Shown here: positions 1 through 10,797 of the stretch, piece after piece | Layout: every line of letters begins with the position of its first letter | Numbering within the stretch: position 1 is the first letter of the stretch | NCBI RefSeq assembly: GCF_016888005.1 | Contig: NZ_JAFDVE010000024.1 | Span: 1 to 64,000, forward strand | Origin: Phycicoccus sp. CSK15P-2 | Lineage (GTDB): Bacteria; Actinomycetota; Actinomycetes; Actinomycetales; Dermatophilaceae | DNA: 64,000 nucleotides | Direction of reading: 5' to 3' | Position numbers and translations under genes: made by a program | The notes under the pieces: model-generated | Told to the model about the DNA's origin: nothing | Databases searched by the model: none | Seen by the model: the letters and a program-made list of their open reading frames with translations, nothing else

Positions 1-50
1 CCGCACGTCGCACACGACACGCCGCCCCGGACACCCGCCGCGTGAACAAC

Positions 51-85
51 GAGGCGCCGCCGAGCACCCAGCCCGGCGGCGCCTC
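51..85 (-). terminator. Hairpin downstream of serA
   Basis: Perfect 12-bp inverted repeat (51-62 with 74-85) with an 11-nt loop, starting 32 bp past the serA stop codon. There is no U-tract, as is common for actinobacterial terminator hairpins. Termination is inferred from position and stem strength. Confidence 0.6.
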
Positions 86-117
86 ACCCTGCCCACTTGA
101 CAGGAAACCGCTACATA

Positions 118-1704
118 TCAGCCGAGGTCGACCGTCCGCACCGTGTCCGCACCGATCTCGACACCGATCGCGGTCACGACGTCCTCCGGTATGGCGCTGT
201 CGACGGTCAGCGCGACGAGCGCCGGGCCGCCCTCGTCGTTGCGCGAGACCTGCATCGAGGCGATGTTGACGTCGGCGTCCCCGAGGAGACGGCCGAGCGC
301 GCCGATGACCCCGGGGCGGTCGACGTAGGAGAAGAAGGCCATGTGCTGGCTCATCGGCACCTCGAGGTCGAAGCCGTTGACGCCGATGACCTTCTGGACC
401 ATCTTCGGGCCGGTCAGCGTGCCCGAGACCGAGACGACGGTGCCGTCGGCGAGCGTGCCGCGCAGCGTCGTGACGTTGCGGAAGGCCTCGCTGTCGGCGT
501 CGGTGAGCAGCCGCGACTCGCATCCGCGCTCCTGCGCGAGCAGCGGGGCGTTGACGTAGGTGACCGGGTCCTCGGTGATCGCGGTGAACAGGCCCTTGAG
601 CGCCGAGAGCTCCCAGATCGAGACGTCGTGCTCGGTGATCTCGCCGCGGACGTCGACGTCGAGCTGGACCGGGACCGAGCCGGCCACGGCCGTGAAGACC
701 CGGCCGAGCTTCTCGACGAGGTCGATGCCCGGGCGGACCTCCTCGGCCACCGCGCCGCCGGAGACGTTGACCGCGTCCGGGACGAGGTCGCCGCCGAGGG
801 CGAGGCGGACGGACCGCGCGACCGCGACGCCGGCCTTCTCCTGGGCCTCCTCCGTGGACGCACCGAGGTGCGGGGTGACGACGACGGACTCGAAGTCGAA
901 CAGGGGGCTCTCGGTGCACGGCTCCTTGGCGTAGACGTCGAGCCCGGCGCCGGCGACCCGGCCGTCGGCGATGGCCTCGGCCAGGGCCTCCTCGTCGAGG
1001 ACGCCGCCGCGGGCCGCGTTGACGACCCGCACCGAGGGCTTGACCTTGGCGAGGGCCTCCTTGCCGATGAGGCCGATCGTCTCGGGGGTCTTCGGCAGGT
1101 GGATCGTGATGAAGTCGGACTCGGCGAGCAGCTCGTCGAGGGTCACGAGACGGGCCCCGAGCTGGCCGGCGCGCTGCACCGAGACGTAGGGGTCGTAGGC
1201 GAGGATCTCGACGCCGAAGCCCTTGAGCCGCTCGGCCACGAGCTGGCCGATCCGTCCGAAGCCGACGATGCCGACCTTCTTCTCGAGCAGCTCGACGCCG
1301 CCGTACTTGCTGCGGGCCCACCTGCCGCCCTTGAGCGCCTCGTTGGCGGGGGCGATGTTGCGGGCGCAGGCCAGGAGCAGGCCGATGGCGAGCTCGGCGG
1401 CGGACGTGATGTTCGAGGTCGGCGCGTTGACGACCATGGTCCCGGCCTTAGTCGCGGCGTCGATGTCGACGTTGTCGAGGCCGACGCCCGCACGCGCGAT
1501 GACCTTGAGGTTCTTCGCGGCGCCGATGGCCTCGGCGTCCATCTTCGTCGCCGACCGGATGAGGACGGCGTCGACGTCGGCGAGGGCCGGGAGCAGCTGG
1601 GAGCGGTCGGCGCCGTCGGTGTGGCGGACCTCGAAGTCGGGTCCGAGGGCGTCGATGGTCGCGGGCGAGAGCTCCTCGGCGATGAGCACGACGGGCTTGG
1701 TCAC
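118..1704 (-). CDS. serA: D-3-phosphoglycerate dehydrogenase
   Basis: Oxidises 3-phosphoglycerate to 3-phosphohydroxypyruvate with NAD, the first step of serine synthesis, in the cytoplasm. The 528-residue product is the long actinobacterial type: an N-terminal substrate domain, a Rossmann fold with the motif VGFGRIGQ near residue 150, the catalytic segments NAARGGVLDEE and TPHLGAS (near 230 and 280), an intervening ASB-like domain, and a C-terminal ACT domain (from about 455) that in this family senses serine. The GTG start at 1704 was chosen because the conserved protein begins at TKPVVLIAEE and a GAAAGAAGG ribosome site lies about 10 nt upstream; the open frame to 1863 is unconserved. It lies downstream of the ilvBNC cluster, as in other actinobacteria. 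Confidence 0.97.
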   Translation of the reverse strand: MTKPVVLIAEELSPATIDALGPDFEVRHTDGADRSQLLPALADVDAVLIRSATKMDAEAIGAAKNLKVIARAGVGLDNVDIDAATKAGTMVVNAPTSNITSAAELAIGLLLACARNIAPANEALKGGRWARSKYGGVELLEKKVGIVGFGRIGQLVAERLKGFGVEILAYDPYVSVQRAGQLGARLVTLDELLAESDFITIHLPKTPETIGLIGKEALAKVKPSVRVVNAARGGVLDEEALAEAIADGRVAGAGLDVYAKEPCTESPLFDFESVVVTPHLGASTEEAQEKAGVAVARSVRLALGGDLVPDAVNVSGGAVAEEVRPGIDLVEKLGRVFTAVAGSVPVQLDVDVRGEITEHDVSIWELSALKGLFTAITEDPVTYVNAPLLAQERGCESRLLTDADSEAFRNVTTLRGTLADGTVVSVSGTLTGPKMVQKVIGVNGFDLEVPMSQHMAFFSYVDRPGVIGALGRLLGDADVNIASMQVSRNDEGGPALVALTVDSAIPEDVVTAIGVEIGADTVRTVDLG

Positions 1705-1849
1705 GTCTGGGTGCCTTCTTTCGATGCGGGAACCGGGGTCACCGGACGGCGATGGGGCGCCCGGCGCACCGCTGCGTCCGGACCCGTCCATCGTAGGTCC
1801 AGGCCAGCATGTGGACACCGGTGCCCACCATCCGGGCAACGCCGGGACG

Positions 1850-2323
1850 TCAAAGCGTGGCACGGTCGGCGACCCGGCGGTCCACCCGGTGCATGACGAG
1901 CACCACCCCGGCGAGCAGCGCCGCTCCCCCGACGGCCCACCACCAGGAGAGCCTGCCGAGCCAGGCGTCGACGACGGCGAGGCCGACGGTCGTGTAGAGG
2001 ACGGCCCACACGAGCGCCCCGAGCGTCACGGCGGGCAGGAAGCGGCGCAGCGGCATCCGCAGCATCCCGGCCGAGGCGTTGATGGCGCTCTGGAGGCCGA
2101 CGGTGAGGAACCCGAGGGTCACGGCCGGCGGGCCGAGGCGGCGTACCCAGCGCTCGGCGCGGGCGACGACCGGCCGGTCGAGGTGGTGTGCCCAGCGCGA
2201 GCGCGCTCCCCCGGCCCGCACCCCACGCCCGACCCAGTACGTGGCAGTCCCGCGGGCGAACGCGCCGAGCCAGAAGGCGACGAGGACGACCCAGTAGGGC
2301 CACCCGTCGACGAGCTCGCGCAC
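1850..2323 (-). CDS. DedA/VTT-domain membrane protein
   Basis: A 157-residue integral membrane protein with several hydrophobic segments and the DedA (SNARE-associated/VTT) look: a short N-terminal hydrophobic stretch, a charged loop, then GFLTVGLQSAINASAG and a late segment VTLGALVWAVLYTTVGLA. Family members are undecaprenyl-phosphate or phospholipid flippases, or have unknown roles. At 157 residues it is shorter than typical DedA proteins (about 200), so it may be a divergent or reduced member. It sits between serA and ilvC, and the strong hairpin after ilvC suggests its own transcript. The GTG start directly follows a TAGGGT -10 element, so the mRNA is probably leaderless. The substrate cannot be inferred. 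Confidence 0.75.
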   Translation of the reverse strand: MRELVDGWPYWVVLVAFWLGAFARGTATYWVGRGVRAGGARSRWAHHLDRPVVARAERWVRRLGPPAVTLGFLTVGLQSAINASAGMLRMPLRRFLPAVTLGALVWAVLYTTVGLAVVDAWLGRLSWWWAVGGAALLAGVVLVMHRVDRRVADRATL

Positions 2324-2329
2324 CCTGCC

Positions 2330-2335
2330 ACCCTA
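2330..2335 (-). promoter_or_regulatory. -10 element, leaderless DedA-like gene
   Basis: TAGGGT on the minus strand, 6 nt before the GTG at 2323, placing the transcription start at or beside the start codon. Confidence 0.5.
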
Positions 2336-2374
2336 CGGCGGCCGACCGGTGCGCCCGGACCCCGCTCCCGCACG

Positions 2375-2412
2375 TCCGCGCGCCACGCCGGACGGACGGC
2401 GTGGCGCGCGGA
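2375..2412 (-). terminator. Hairpin downstream of ilvC
   Basis: Perfect 16-bp stem (2375-2390 with 2397-2412) with a 6-nt loop, 20 bp beyond the ilvC stop. It has no U-tract. It probably ends the ilvBNC transcript before the DedA-like gene. Confidence 0.65.
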
Positions 2413-2431
2413 AGGGACGGGGCGGACGTGG

Positions 2432-4037
<1,606 letters not shown>

Positions 4038-4054
4038 CGGGTGCTCCTGCCGGC

Positions 4055-5986
4055 TCAGCGGCCGTCGTGGTCGGCGTCGGTGGGCTGCTCCATGGCCTCG
4101 GACTCCTCGCGGTCCCACTGCGGCGCGGTGTCGCGCGCGACCTGGATGAGGTCGTTGCTCACCCCGGCCGGGACCATCGGCCACACCATGGCGTCGCGCT
4201 CGACGACGAAGTCGACGACGACGGGCCGGTCGGTGACCTCCATCGCCGTGCGGATCGTGTCGTCGACGTCCTCGGGGCGCTCGCAGCGCAGCCCGACGCA
4301 GCCGTAGGCGTCGGCGAGCTTGACGAAGTCGGGCACCCGGGAGCCGACCGAGGTGTGGAGGTCGGTGTTCGAGTAGCGCTCGTTGTAGAACAGGGTCTGC
4401 CACTGGCGGACCATCCCGAGGCTGCTGTTGTTGATGACGGCGACCTTGATCGGGATGTTGTTGATGACGCAGGTGGCGAGCTCCTGGTTGGTCATCTGGA
4501 AGCAGCCGTCGCCGTCGATGGCCCACACCGTCCGGTCGGGCTCGCCCACCTGGGCTCCCATCGCGGCGGGCACCGAGTAGCCCATGGTCCCGAGCCCACC
4601 GGAGTTGAGCCACGAGTTGGGGCGCTCGTACCCGACGAACTGGGCGGCCCACATCTGGTGCTGCCCGACGCCCGCGACGTACACGGCCTCCGGGCCGGCG
4701 ATCGCCCCGAGCCGCTCGATGACGTACTGCGGGGCCAGCGCCTCGCCCTCCGGAGCGGTGTAGCCCACCGGGTAGGTCTTCTTCCACCCGGCGACCCGGG
4801 TGCGCCAGGCCGAGTAGTCACCGCCCTTGCCGGCCTCCATGTCGGCCTCGACGGCCTCGGCGAGGTCGGTGATGACGGCCTTGCAGTCACCGACGATCGG
4901 CACGTCCGCGGTGCGGTTCTTGCTGATCTCGGCGGGGTCGATGTCGGCGTGGACCACCTTGGCGTGGGGGGCGAAGGTCGACAGCTGCCCGGTCACGCGG
5001 TCGTCGAAGCGGGCGCCGAGCGCCACGATGAGGTCGGCCTTCTGCAGCCCGGTGACGGCCGAGACCGAGCCGTGCATCCCCGGCATGCCGAGGTGCAGCT
5101 CGTGACTGTCGGGCAGCGCGCCGCGCGCCATGAGCGTCGTGACCACGGGGATCCGGGTGAGCTCGACGAAGTGGCGCAGCTCGTCGCTGGCCCGGGCGCG
5201 GAGGACGCCGCCGCCGACGTAGAGCACGGGACGCTTCGCCGCGGCGATGAGCCGGGCGGCCTCGCGGATCTGCTTGCCGTGCGGGCGGGTGACCGGGTGA
5301 TAGCCGGGCAGCGCGACCTTCGGCGGCCACGAGAAGGTGGTCCGCGACTGGAGGACGTCCTTGGGGATGTCGACGAGCACCGGCCCGGGACGTCCCGTGG
5401 AGGCGATGTGGAAGGCCTCGGCGATCACCCGAGGGATGTCGGCGGCGTCGGTCACGAGATAGCTGTGCTTCGTGATCGGCATCGTGATGCCGCGGATGTC
5501 GGCCTCCTGGAAGGCGTCGGTGCCGATCGCCGACGACACGACCTGCCCGGTGATCGCGACGACCGGCACGGAGTCCATGTAGGCGTCGGCGATCGGCGTG
5601 ACGAGGTTGGTGGCACCGGGCCCCGAGGTGGCCATGCAGACGCCGACCTTGCCCGTGGCGCTGGCGTAGCCCTCCGCCGCGTGGCCGGCCCCCTGCTCGT
5701 GGCGCACGAGGATGTGCCGGACCTTGACCGAGTCGAGCAGCGGGTCGTACGCCGGGAGGATCGTGCCGCCGGGGATGCCGAAGACGGTGTCGACCTCCAT
5801 CGCCTCGAGCGCGAGGACGAGGCTCTGCGCACCGGTCACCTCGACGGGGGTCTTGGCTCGGGCCTGCTGGGCGACCTGCGCCGGGGTGGGGGCCGGACGC
5901 AGGGCTGCCGGGGTCGCCGGTCGGGTCTCGCTCACGATGGGGTCACCGCTCTCTCTCGCCGTGGTGGCGTGGTCCGTGGTCCGCAC
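4055..5986 (-). CDS. ilvB: Acetolactate synthase large (catalytic) subunit
   Basis: ThDP-dependent enzyme condensing pyruvate with pyruvate or 2-ketobutyrate, the first common step to branched-chain amino acids. Visible motifs: the N-terminal FGIPGG, the catalytic Glu in [15 protein letters not shown] (E97), a central domain, and the C-terminal ThDP/Mg motif [11 protein letters not shown] followed by VINN. The 643 residues include a variable N-terminal extension. The GTG at 5986 was chosen because a GGAGGG site lies 9 nt upstream; this site is the 3' arm of the attenuator hairpin, so terminator formation would also hide it. An alternative GTG at 5935 gives a 626-residue protein. The gene is first in ilvBNC behind the Val/Leu leader. 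Confidence 0.96.
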   Translation of the reverse strand: MRTTDHATTARESGDPIVSETRPATPAALRPAPTPAQVAQQARAKTPVEVTGAQSLVLALEAMEVDTVFGIPGGTILPAYDPLLDSVKVRHILVRHEQGAGHAAEGYASATGKVGVCMATSGPGATNLVTPIADAYMDSVPVVAITGQVVSSAIGTDAFQEADIRGITMPITKHSYLVTDAADIPRVIAEAFHIASTGRPGPVLVDIPKDVLQSRTTFSWPPKVALPGYHPVTRPHGKQIREAARLIAAAKRPVLYVGGGVLRARASDELRHFVELTRIPVVTTLMARGALPDSHELHLGMPGMHGSVSAVTGLQKADLIVALGARFDDRVTGQLSTFAPHAKVVHADIDPAEISKNRTADVPIVGDCKAVITDLAEAVEADMEAGKGGDYSAWRTRVAGWKKTYPVGYTAPEGEALAPQYVIERLGAIAGPEAVYVAGVGQHQMWAAQFVGYERPNSWLNSGGLGTMGYSVPAAMGAQVGEPDRTVWAIDGDGCFQMTNQELATCVINNIPIKVAVINNSSLGMVRQWQTLFYNERYSNTDLHTSVGSRVPDFVKLADAYGCVGLRCERPEDVDDTIRTAMEVTDRPVVVDFVVERDAMVWPMVPAGVSNDLIQVARDTAPQWDREESEAMEQPTDADHDGR

Positions 5987-5988
5987 AC

Positions 5989-6026
5989 AAAAAAACCCTC
6001 CAGTCCCGTGGCGGGACGACGGAGGG
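5989..6026 (-). terminator. ilvB attenuator: intrinsic terminator
   Basis: On the minus strand, a stem formed by CCCTCC/GGAGGG (5996-6001 with 6021-6026) and GTCCC/GGGAC (6003-6007 with 6013-6017) is followed by seven Ts (5995-5989). It is the only hairpin I noticed here with a clear U-tract. It lies between the leader peptide stop and ilvB, the position of a transcription attenuator. Confidence 0.9.
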
Positions 6027-6028
6027 AG

Positions 6029-6057
6029 CGCGCCTGGTCGTGCGGGTCAGGCGCGCT
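6029..6057 (-). promoter_or_regulatory. ilvB attenuator: upstream (pause) hairpin
   Basis: Perfect 9-bp stem GCGCGCCTG/CAGGCGCGC with an 11-nt loop. Its 5' arm contains the leader peptide stop codon, so ribosome position on the leader would control whether it folds. I could not identify a convincing antiterminator pairing. Confidence 0.7.
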
Positions 6058-6082
6058 GTCGAAGTACGAGGACTCGAGCCAC
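6047..6082 (-). CDS. ilvB leader peptide (Val/Leu attenuation)
   Basis: An 11-residue open frame, GTG start to TGA, encoding MARVLVLRQRA. The run Val-Leu-Val-Leu at residues 4-7 is what a branched-chain amino acid attenuator needs: low charged tRNA-Val or tRNA-Leu stalls the ribosome. It ends inside the 5' arm of the pause hairpin and 21 nt before the terminator stem. The start follows a TTGACA/GACGCT promoter so closely that the transcript probably begins at the GTG. An in-frame extension upstream to an ATG pair near 6135 exists, but the promoter lies inside it. Assignment rests on codon content and layout, not on conservation I can test. Confidence 0.85.
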   Translation of the reverse strand: MARVLVLRQRA

Positions 6083-6088
6083 GCCCTC

Positions 6089-6117
6089 AGCGTCCTCCCC
6101 CGTCTCATCCGTGTCAA
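6089..6117 (-). promoter_or_regulatory. ilvB leader promoter
   Basis: On the minus strand, TTGACA (6117-6112), a 17-nt spacer, then GACGCT (6094-6089), 6 nt before the leader peptide GTG. The -35 is consensus and the -10 is weak. This placement predicts a leaderless leader-peptide mRNA. Confidence 0.65.
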
Positions 6118-6171
6118 CCGGCGAGACGGCCGGTCCCATCATCCGGGACCGTGAGATCGGCCACGCGATCC

Positions 6172-7743
6172 TCAGAGCTGCGCGTGCGCGAGCTGGCCCA
6201 GCATCTCCGGCGCGCGCCGGTCGAGCCGGCGGCCACCGAGGACGACCCCGGCCACGAGGAGCGCGGCTCCGTAGGCCGTGGCTCCACCGAGGACGACCCA
6301 CCGCAGCACCGGGTGCCCCGAGGTCACGATCGCCAGCCACGCGACCGGCACGACGAGCACGACCGGACCGACGAACGAGATGAGCGCGGTGAGACATCCC
6401 TGGGCCGCGCCCCCCGACGTCGCGGCGAACGGGTTGCCGCCGGTCCTCGGCGCCGTCCCCGGCAGCACGGCCCCCACGCCCACCGCGAGCGCGAGGCTGG
6501 CGAGGAAGGACGCGACGACGACGGACAGCCACGGCACGGGCGACCCGATGACCCCGAGGGCCCACGAGACGAGGTAGGTGGCGAGGACGACCGGGCCGAA
6601 GACGACGAAGGACGCGATGGCCCGTCCGAGCCGGTCCTCCCAGCCGCGCAGGCCCGTCGAGACGTGCATCCACCAGGCCTCGCCGTCGAAGGCGAGGTCG
6701 TTCATCAGGGTGAGCCCGGCGAAGATGCCGAGGGTCACGACGCCGGTACCCGCCAGGGCGTCGACCTCGGTCAGCACGGCCTGGACGACGAAGAAGACGG
6801 GGAGCACTCCGGTGCGCAGGGCGATGCCGACGAGCCGGCTGTCGCGGTACCAGGCCCGGATCCGGCGCGTCGCGACGGTGGCCACCGGGGAACGGCCGAG
6901 GAGGAGGGGCAGCAGGCGGCCACGGCCGATGTGCTGCCCGCCGCTGCTCGTCATCGGCGAGGTGAGCACCCGTCCCAGCTGCGCGACCCAGACCCACCAC
7001 AGGAGGGCCACGGTGGCGACCGCGAGGGCCAGGTGCACCGCGGCCACCCACCAGCGCCCCGACGCGACGTCGAAGGGCAGCGCCCACGCCCAGCCGACCG
7101 GCGTCCACGACGTCGCCCGGGCGGAGGCCCGCGCGTCGAAGGTCGAGAGGTCGGTGCGCAGCGTGTCGGTGGCGATGAGCAGGTTGAGCAGCAGCGGCAG
7201 CAACGTCGCGAGCGACACGACGGCCGCGCCGATGACCCGGCCGCTGCGGCTCGTCATCACCCGGGCCAGGACGCTGGTCACCGCTCGGGAGGCGAGGATG
7301 GCCGTCATCGTGCCGAGCACCGCGGCGACGAGGGCCGCGACGAGCGTGGCCGGACGGGCGCCCCAGGCGATGACCTGGGCGAGGGCCAGCAGGCAGAGCA
7401 TGACGGCCGGCACCCCGGTGTAGGCCGCGGCGAGCAGACCCCGGCCGAGCTCGCGGCGACCCAGCGGGAGCACCGCGAACCGGGTGGGGTCGAGCATGTT
7501 GTCGACGCCTGCGGCGACGAGGCTGAGCACGACCCACATGAGCGTCACGAACGAGAAGAGCGGGACGGTGGCCGCGCGGATCTCGAGCGGCTGGAGGACG
7601 AGCAGCGCGATCGCCGGCCCGAGGAGCAGGACGATGCCCAGGGCGGCCAGGCCGCCGACGATGCTCGAGAACAGATGCAGCGGGCTGCGGGCCATCGACG
7701 TCCGCCACATCGTGAGCCGCAGCCGCACGATGAGCCGCGTCAT
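6172..7743 (-). CDS. ABC exporter permease subunit
   Basis: A 523-residue membrane protein with about twelve hydrophobic segments, such as GGLAALGIVLLLGPAIALLVL, SFVTLMWVVLSLVAAG and TMTAILASRAVTSVLA. It resembles actinobacterial ABC-2-like permeases with duplicated six-helix halves. Its start overlaps the stop of the ATPase gene by 4 nt (ATGA), so the two are translationally coupled and form one transporter. The start [15 protein letters not shown] follows this overlap; the frame extending further upstream lies within the ATPase gene. The substrate is unknown. It is the last gene of the ilvD-ATPase-permease unit and ends 90 bp from the ilvB leader, transcribed in the same direction. Confidence 0.85.
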   Translation of the reverse strand: MTRLIVRLRLTMWRTSMARSPLHLFSSIVGGLAALGIVLLLGPAIALLVLQPLEIRAATVPLFSFVTLMWVVLSLVAAGVDNMLDPTRFAVLPLGRRELGRGLLAAAYTGVPAVMLCLLALAQVIAWGARPATLVAALVAAVLGTMTAILASRAVTSVLARVMTSRSGRVIGAAVVSLATLLPLLLNLLIATDTLRTDLSTFDARASARATSWTPVGWAWALPFDVASGRWWVAAVHLALAVATVALLWWVWVAQLGRVLTSPMTSSGGQHIGRGRLLPLLLGRSPVATVATRRIRAWYRDSRLVGIALRTGVLPVFFVVQAVLTEVDALAGTGVVTLGIFAGLTLMNDLAFDGEAWWMHVSTGLRGWEDRLGRAIASFVVFGPVVLATYLVSWALGVIGSPVPWLSVVVASFLASLALAVGVGAVLPGTAPRTGGNPFAATSGGAAQGCLTALISFVGPVVLVVPVAWLAIVTSGHPVLRWVVLGGATAYGAALLVAGVVLGGRRLDRRAPEMLGQLAHAQL

Positions 7744-8528
7744 GCGTCCCCGTCCGGCGCGCCGAGCCAACCCAGGCCGTCGTGGGCGACCTCGGCGGCA
7801 CCGACGAGCTGGAGGAACCGCTGGTGCAGCGACCCACCCGCGGTGAGCTCGGTGACGGCGTCCGCGGCCAGCACGCGGCCCCCCGCGACGACCGCGACGT
7901 GGTCGCACAGCCCCTGGACGAGCTCCATGACGTGGCTGGACATGACGACGGTCCCGCCGGACGCCACATAACGGCGCAGGATGGTGCGCACGACCTCGGA
8001 CGAGACCGGGTCGACGGCCTCGAACGGCTCGTCGAGCACGAGGAGCCGCGGGGCGTGGATGAGCGCGGCGGCCAGGCTGATCTTCTTGACCATGCCGGCG
8101 CTGTAGTCGGCGACGACGGTCTGCGCGTCCCCCGCGAGGTCGAGGACGTCGAGGAGCTCGGTGGAACGCTCGTCGACGACGGCCGCGGGCATCCGGCGCA
8201 GGGATCCGACGTAGCGGAGCAGCTCGCGCCCGGAGAGCTGCTCGAAGAGCCGCATGCCGTCCGGTGAGACCCCCATGAGGGACTTCGCACGCGACGGGGA
8301 CTCCCAGACGTCGACGCCGAGCACGCGAGCCACGCCCGCGGTCGGGCGGAGCAGACCGGTGGCCATCGAGAGCGTGGTCGTCTTGCCCGCGCCGTTCGGC
8401 CCGACGACACCGTAGAGCGACCCTCGGGGCACGCTGAGCGAGAGCTCGTGGACGACCCTCCGTCCCCGGAACTCCTTGACCAGGCCGACGAGCTCGAGCG
8501 CCGGCGTCTCGACGACCGTGTCAGTCAC
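7740..8528 (-). CDS. ABC transporter ATP-binding protein
   Basis: A 262-residue nucleotide-binding subunit with Walker [11 protein letters not shown], a degenerate signature [15 protein letters not shown], Walker [13 protein letters not shown] and the switch His in [10 protein letters not shown]. This is the pattern of ABC-2 exporter ATPases. The D-loop reads EAVDPVSS and the signature lacks the usual SGGQ (it has SAGM), which occurs in this subfamily. The GTG at 8528 overlaps the 3' end of ilvD by 8 nt, and the stop overlaps the permease ATG by 4 nt. Co-transcription with ilvD is therefore likely, although a metabolic link is not shown. Confidence 0.92.
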   Translation of the reverse strand: MTDTVVETPALELVGLVKEFRGRRVVHELSLSVPRGSLYGVVGPNGAGKTTTLSMATGLLRPTAGVARVLGVDVWESPSRAKSLMGVSPDGMRLFEQLSGRELLRYVGSLRRMPAAVVDERSTELLDVLDLAGDAQTVVADYSAGMVKKISLAAALIHAPRLLVLDEPFEAVDPVSSEVVRTILRRYVASGGTVVMSSHVMELVQGLCDHVAVVAGGRVLAADAVTELTAGGSLHQRFLQLVGAAEVAHDGLGWLGAPDGDA

Positions 8529-10221
8529 ACACGGCGCCCTTGCTGGCGCTGCGGACGAGCCGGCGGTACTTCGCGAGCACCCCGCGGGTGTACTTCGGCG
8601 CGGGGTGGGTGACACCGGCGGCCCGGCGGCGCTCCATCTCGGCGTCGTCGACGAGGAGGTCGAGCGTGCCGTTGGCGACGTCGAGCCGGATCGGGTCGCC
8701 GTCCTCGACGAACGCGACGGGGCCCTCGTCGACGGCCTCGGGCGCGACGTGGCCGACGCACAGCCCGGTCGTCCCGCCGGAGAAGCGGCCGTCGGTGAGG
8801 AGCAGGACGTCCTTGCCGAGCCCGGCTCCCTTGATCGCACCGGTCACGGCGAGCATCTCGCGCATCCCGGGGCCGCCCTTGGGGCCCTCGTAGCGGATGA
8901 CGACGACGTCACCGGCCGTCAGCGTGCCGTCGGCCACGGCGTCCATCGCCGCCCGCTCGCCGTCGAAGACCCGCGCGGTGCCCTCGAAGACCTCGGAGTC
9001 GAATCCGGCCGACTTCACGACGGCACCCTCGGGCGCGAGCGAGCCGGTGAGGACGGTGATGCCGCCGGTGCGGTGAATGGGCTCGCGCATGGCCCGGACG
9101 ACCTTGCCGTCGACGTCCGGCGGGGCGATGTCGGCGAGGTTCTCGGCCATGGTGCGGCCGGTGACCGTGAGGCAGTCGCCGTGCAGCAGCCCGGCGTCGA
9201 GCAGGGCCCGCATGACGACCGGCACACCACCCACCCGGTCGACGTCGGTCATGACGTACTGCCCGAAGGGCTTGACGTCGGCGAGGTGCGGGACCCTGGC
9301 ACCGACCCGCCGGAAGTCCTCGAGGGTGAGCTCGACCTCGGCCTCGTGGGCGATCGCGAGCAGGTGGAGGACGGCGTTGGTGGACCCGCCGAACGCCATG
9401 ACGACGGCGATGGCGTTCTCGAACGCCTCCTTGGTCATGATGTCCCGCGCGGTGATGCCGCGGCGGAGGAGCCCGACGACGGCCTCGCCGGACTTGCGGG
9501 CGAACCCGTCGCGGCGCCGGTCCGTGGCGGGCGGCGCGGCCGACCCGGGCAGCGACATCCCGATCGCCTCGGCGACCGAGGCCATCGTGTTCGCCGTGTA
9601 CATGCCGCCGCAGGCGCCCTCGCCCGGGCAGATGGCGCGTTCGATGGCGTCGACGTCCTCGCGCGACATCAGGCCGCGCGAGCACGCACCGACGGCCTCG
9701 AAGGCGTCGATGATCGTCACCTGCTTCTCGGTGCCGTCGGAGAGCTTGGCGATGCCCGGCAGGATCGAGCCCGCGTAGAGGAAGACCGAGGCGAGGTCCA
9801 GCCGGGCCGCGGCCATGAGCATCCCCGGGAGGGACTTGTCGCAGCCGGCGAGCAGCACGGAGCCGTCGAGGCGCTCGGCGTTCATCACGGTCTCGACCGA
9901 GTCGGCGATGATCTCGCGGCTCACGAGCGAGAAGTGCATCCCCTCGTGGCCCATCGAGATGCCGTCGGACACCGAGATGGTGCCGAACTCGAGGGGGTAG
10001 CCACCGCCCGCGTGGACGCCGTCCTTGACGGCCTTGGCCAGCCGGTCGAGGGAGAGGTTGCACGGGGTGATCTCGTTCCACGAGCTCGCCACCCCGACCT
10101 GCGGCTTGGCGAAGTCGTCGTCCCCGAGCCCGACCGCCCGCAGCATCCCTCGCGCGGCGGTCTTCTCGAGACCGTCCGTGACGTCGCGGCTGCGGGGCTT
10201 GATGTCGGGTGACGTCGTCAT
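8521..10221 (-). CDS. ilvD: Dihydroxy-acid dehydratase
   Basis: Fe-S enzyme dehydrating 2,3-dihydroxy-acids to 2-keto-acids, the third common step of valine/isoleucine synthesis and the route to leucine. Cluster-ligand cysteines are visible in AGCDKSLPG and GACSRG, with conserved [18 protein letters not shown] and a C-terminal [21 protein letters not shown]. The 566 residues match the family. The ATG at 10221 lies 6 nt after a TAGGAT -10 element, so it is probably leaderless. It is separated from ilvBNC by the ABC exporter, whose ATPase gene it overlaps. Confidence 0.98.
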   Translation of the reverse strand: MTTSPDIKPRSRDVTDGLEKTAARGMLRAVGLGDDDFAKPQVGVASSWNEITPCNLSLDRLAKAVKDGVHAGGGYPLEFGTISVSDGISMGHEGMHFSLVSREIIADSVETVMNAERLDGSVLLAGCDKSLPGMLMAAARLDLASVFLYAGSILPGIAKLSDGTEKQVTIIDAFEAVGACSRGLMSREDVDAIERAICPGEGACGGMYTANTMASVAEAIGMSLPGSAAPPATDRRRDGFARKSGEAVVGLLRRGITARDIMTKEAFENAIAVVMAFGGSTNAVLHLLAIAHEAEVELTLEDFRRVGARVPHLADVKPFGQYVMTDVDRVGGVPVVMRALLDAGLLHGDCLTVTGRTMAENLADIAPPDVDGKVVRAMREPIHRTGGITVLTGSLAPEGAVVKSAGFDSEVFEGTARVFDGERAAMDAVADGTLTAGDVVVIRYEGPKGGPGMREMLAVTGAIKGAGLGKDVLLLTDGRFSGGTTGLCVGHVAPEAVDEGPVAFVEDGDPIRLDVANGTLDLLVDDAEMERRRAAGVTHPAPKYTRGVLAKYRRLVRSASKGAVCD

Positions 10222-10227
10222 GGCGTC

Positions 10228-10233
10228 ATCCTA
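10228..10233 (-). promoter_or_regulatory. -10 element, leaderless ilvD
   Basis: TAGGAT on the minus strand, 6 nt before the ilvD ATG. I see no clear -35. Confidence 0.55.
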
Positions 10234-10278
10234 GGTTCGGCCGTCGCAGCCTGCCGGTCGGTTCCGGAGGCCGGTCGC

Positions 10279-10309
10279 CGACGGCCGGGCCACCGCGTCC
10301 CGGCCGTCG
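10279..10309 (-). terminator. Hairpin downstream of tspO
   Basis: Perfect 11-bp stem (10279-10289 with 10299-10309) and a 9-nt loop, 18 bp past the tspO stop and before the ilvD promoter. No U-tract. Confidence 0.55.
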
Positions 10310-10326
10310 TGGACGACGGCGGGCGG

Positions 10327-10797
10327 TCAGGCCGGCCCGGCCAGCGCCCAGTAGCCGACGGCCAGGCTCGTCGCGACCGTCATCCAGGCTGCGTACGGCA
10401 CGAGGGCCCAGCCCGCCCAGGTGAGCTGCTGACCGGCGAGCACGACGAGGACCCAGGTGAGGACCGCGGCCCCGGCGAGGGCGGCGGCCGCCGGGCCCAG
10501 GGCGTGGGGGACGTAGAACAGGTACGCCCAGCCGAGCGCGAGCACCACGGAGGCGCCGAGCACCCCGAGCACCGGCCAGGCCTCGCGCACCGGCGTGGTC
10601 CACGCCACGGCTCCACAGGCCACGGCGAGCGCGAGGAAGTTGAGCGGCCACATGACCCCGAAGACCACCGGCGGTGGTTGCCAGGCCGGCTTCTCCAGGT
10701 CCGCGTACCAGCCCGGGTCGGCCCCGACCCACGTGCCGGAGAGGCCTGCGTAGGCGGCCACGAGGGCCAGGACGGCGACCGTCGCGGCCGCCCTCAT
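10327..10797 (-). CDS. tspO: TspO/MBR family tryptophan-rich sensory protein
   Basis: A 156-residue, five-helix membrane protein of the TspO/peripheral benzodiazepine receptor family, whose members bind porphyrins and cholesterol-like ligands and affect stress and tetrapyrrole handling. Family features: the N-terminal loop WYADLEKPAWQPPPVVFGVMWPLNFLALA and the C-terminal Trp-rich helix WAGWALVPYAAWMTVATSLAVGYWAL. Length is typical. Its ATG overlaps the stop of the MMPL gene by 4 nt (ATGA), so it should be made with the exporter and share control by the divergent MarR protein. The linked function is inference. Confidence 0.9.
   Translation of the reverse strand: MRAAATVAVLALVAAYAGLSGTWVGADPGWYADLEKPAWQPPPVVFGVMWPLNFLALAVACGAVAWTTPVREAWPVLGVLGASVVLALGWAYLFYVPHALGPAAAALAGAAVLTWVLVVLAGQQLTWAGWALVPYAAWMTVATSLAVGYWALAGPA

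Noticed and set aside
97-1896. Long open frame antisense to serA (599 codons)
   Set aside because: It mirrors serA codon structure, is low-complexity Arg/Asp/Gly-rich, and has no domain; a GC-rich shadow. Similar long shadows opposite ilvB, ligA, lysX and glgP were dropped for the same reason.
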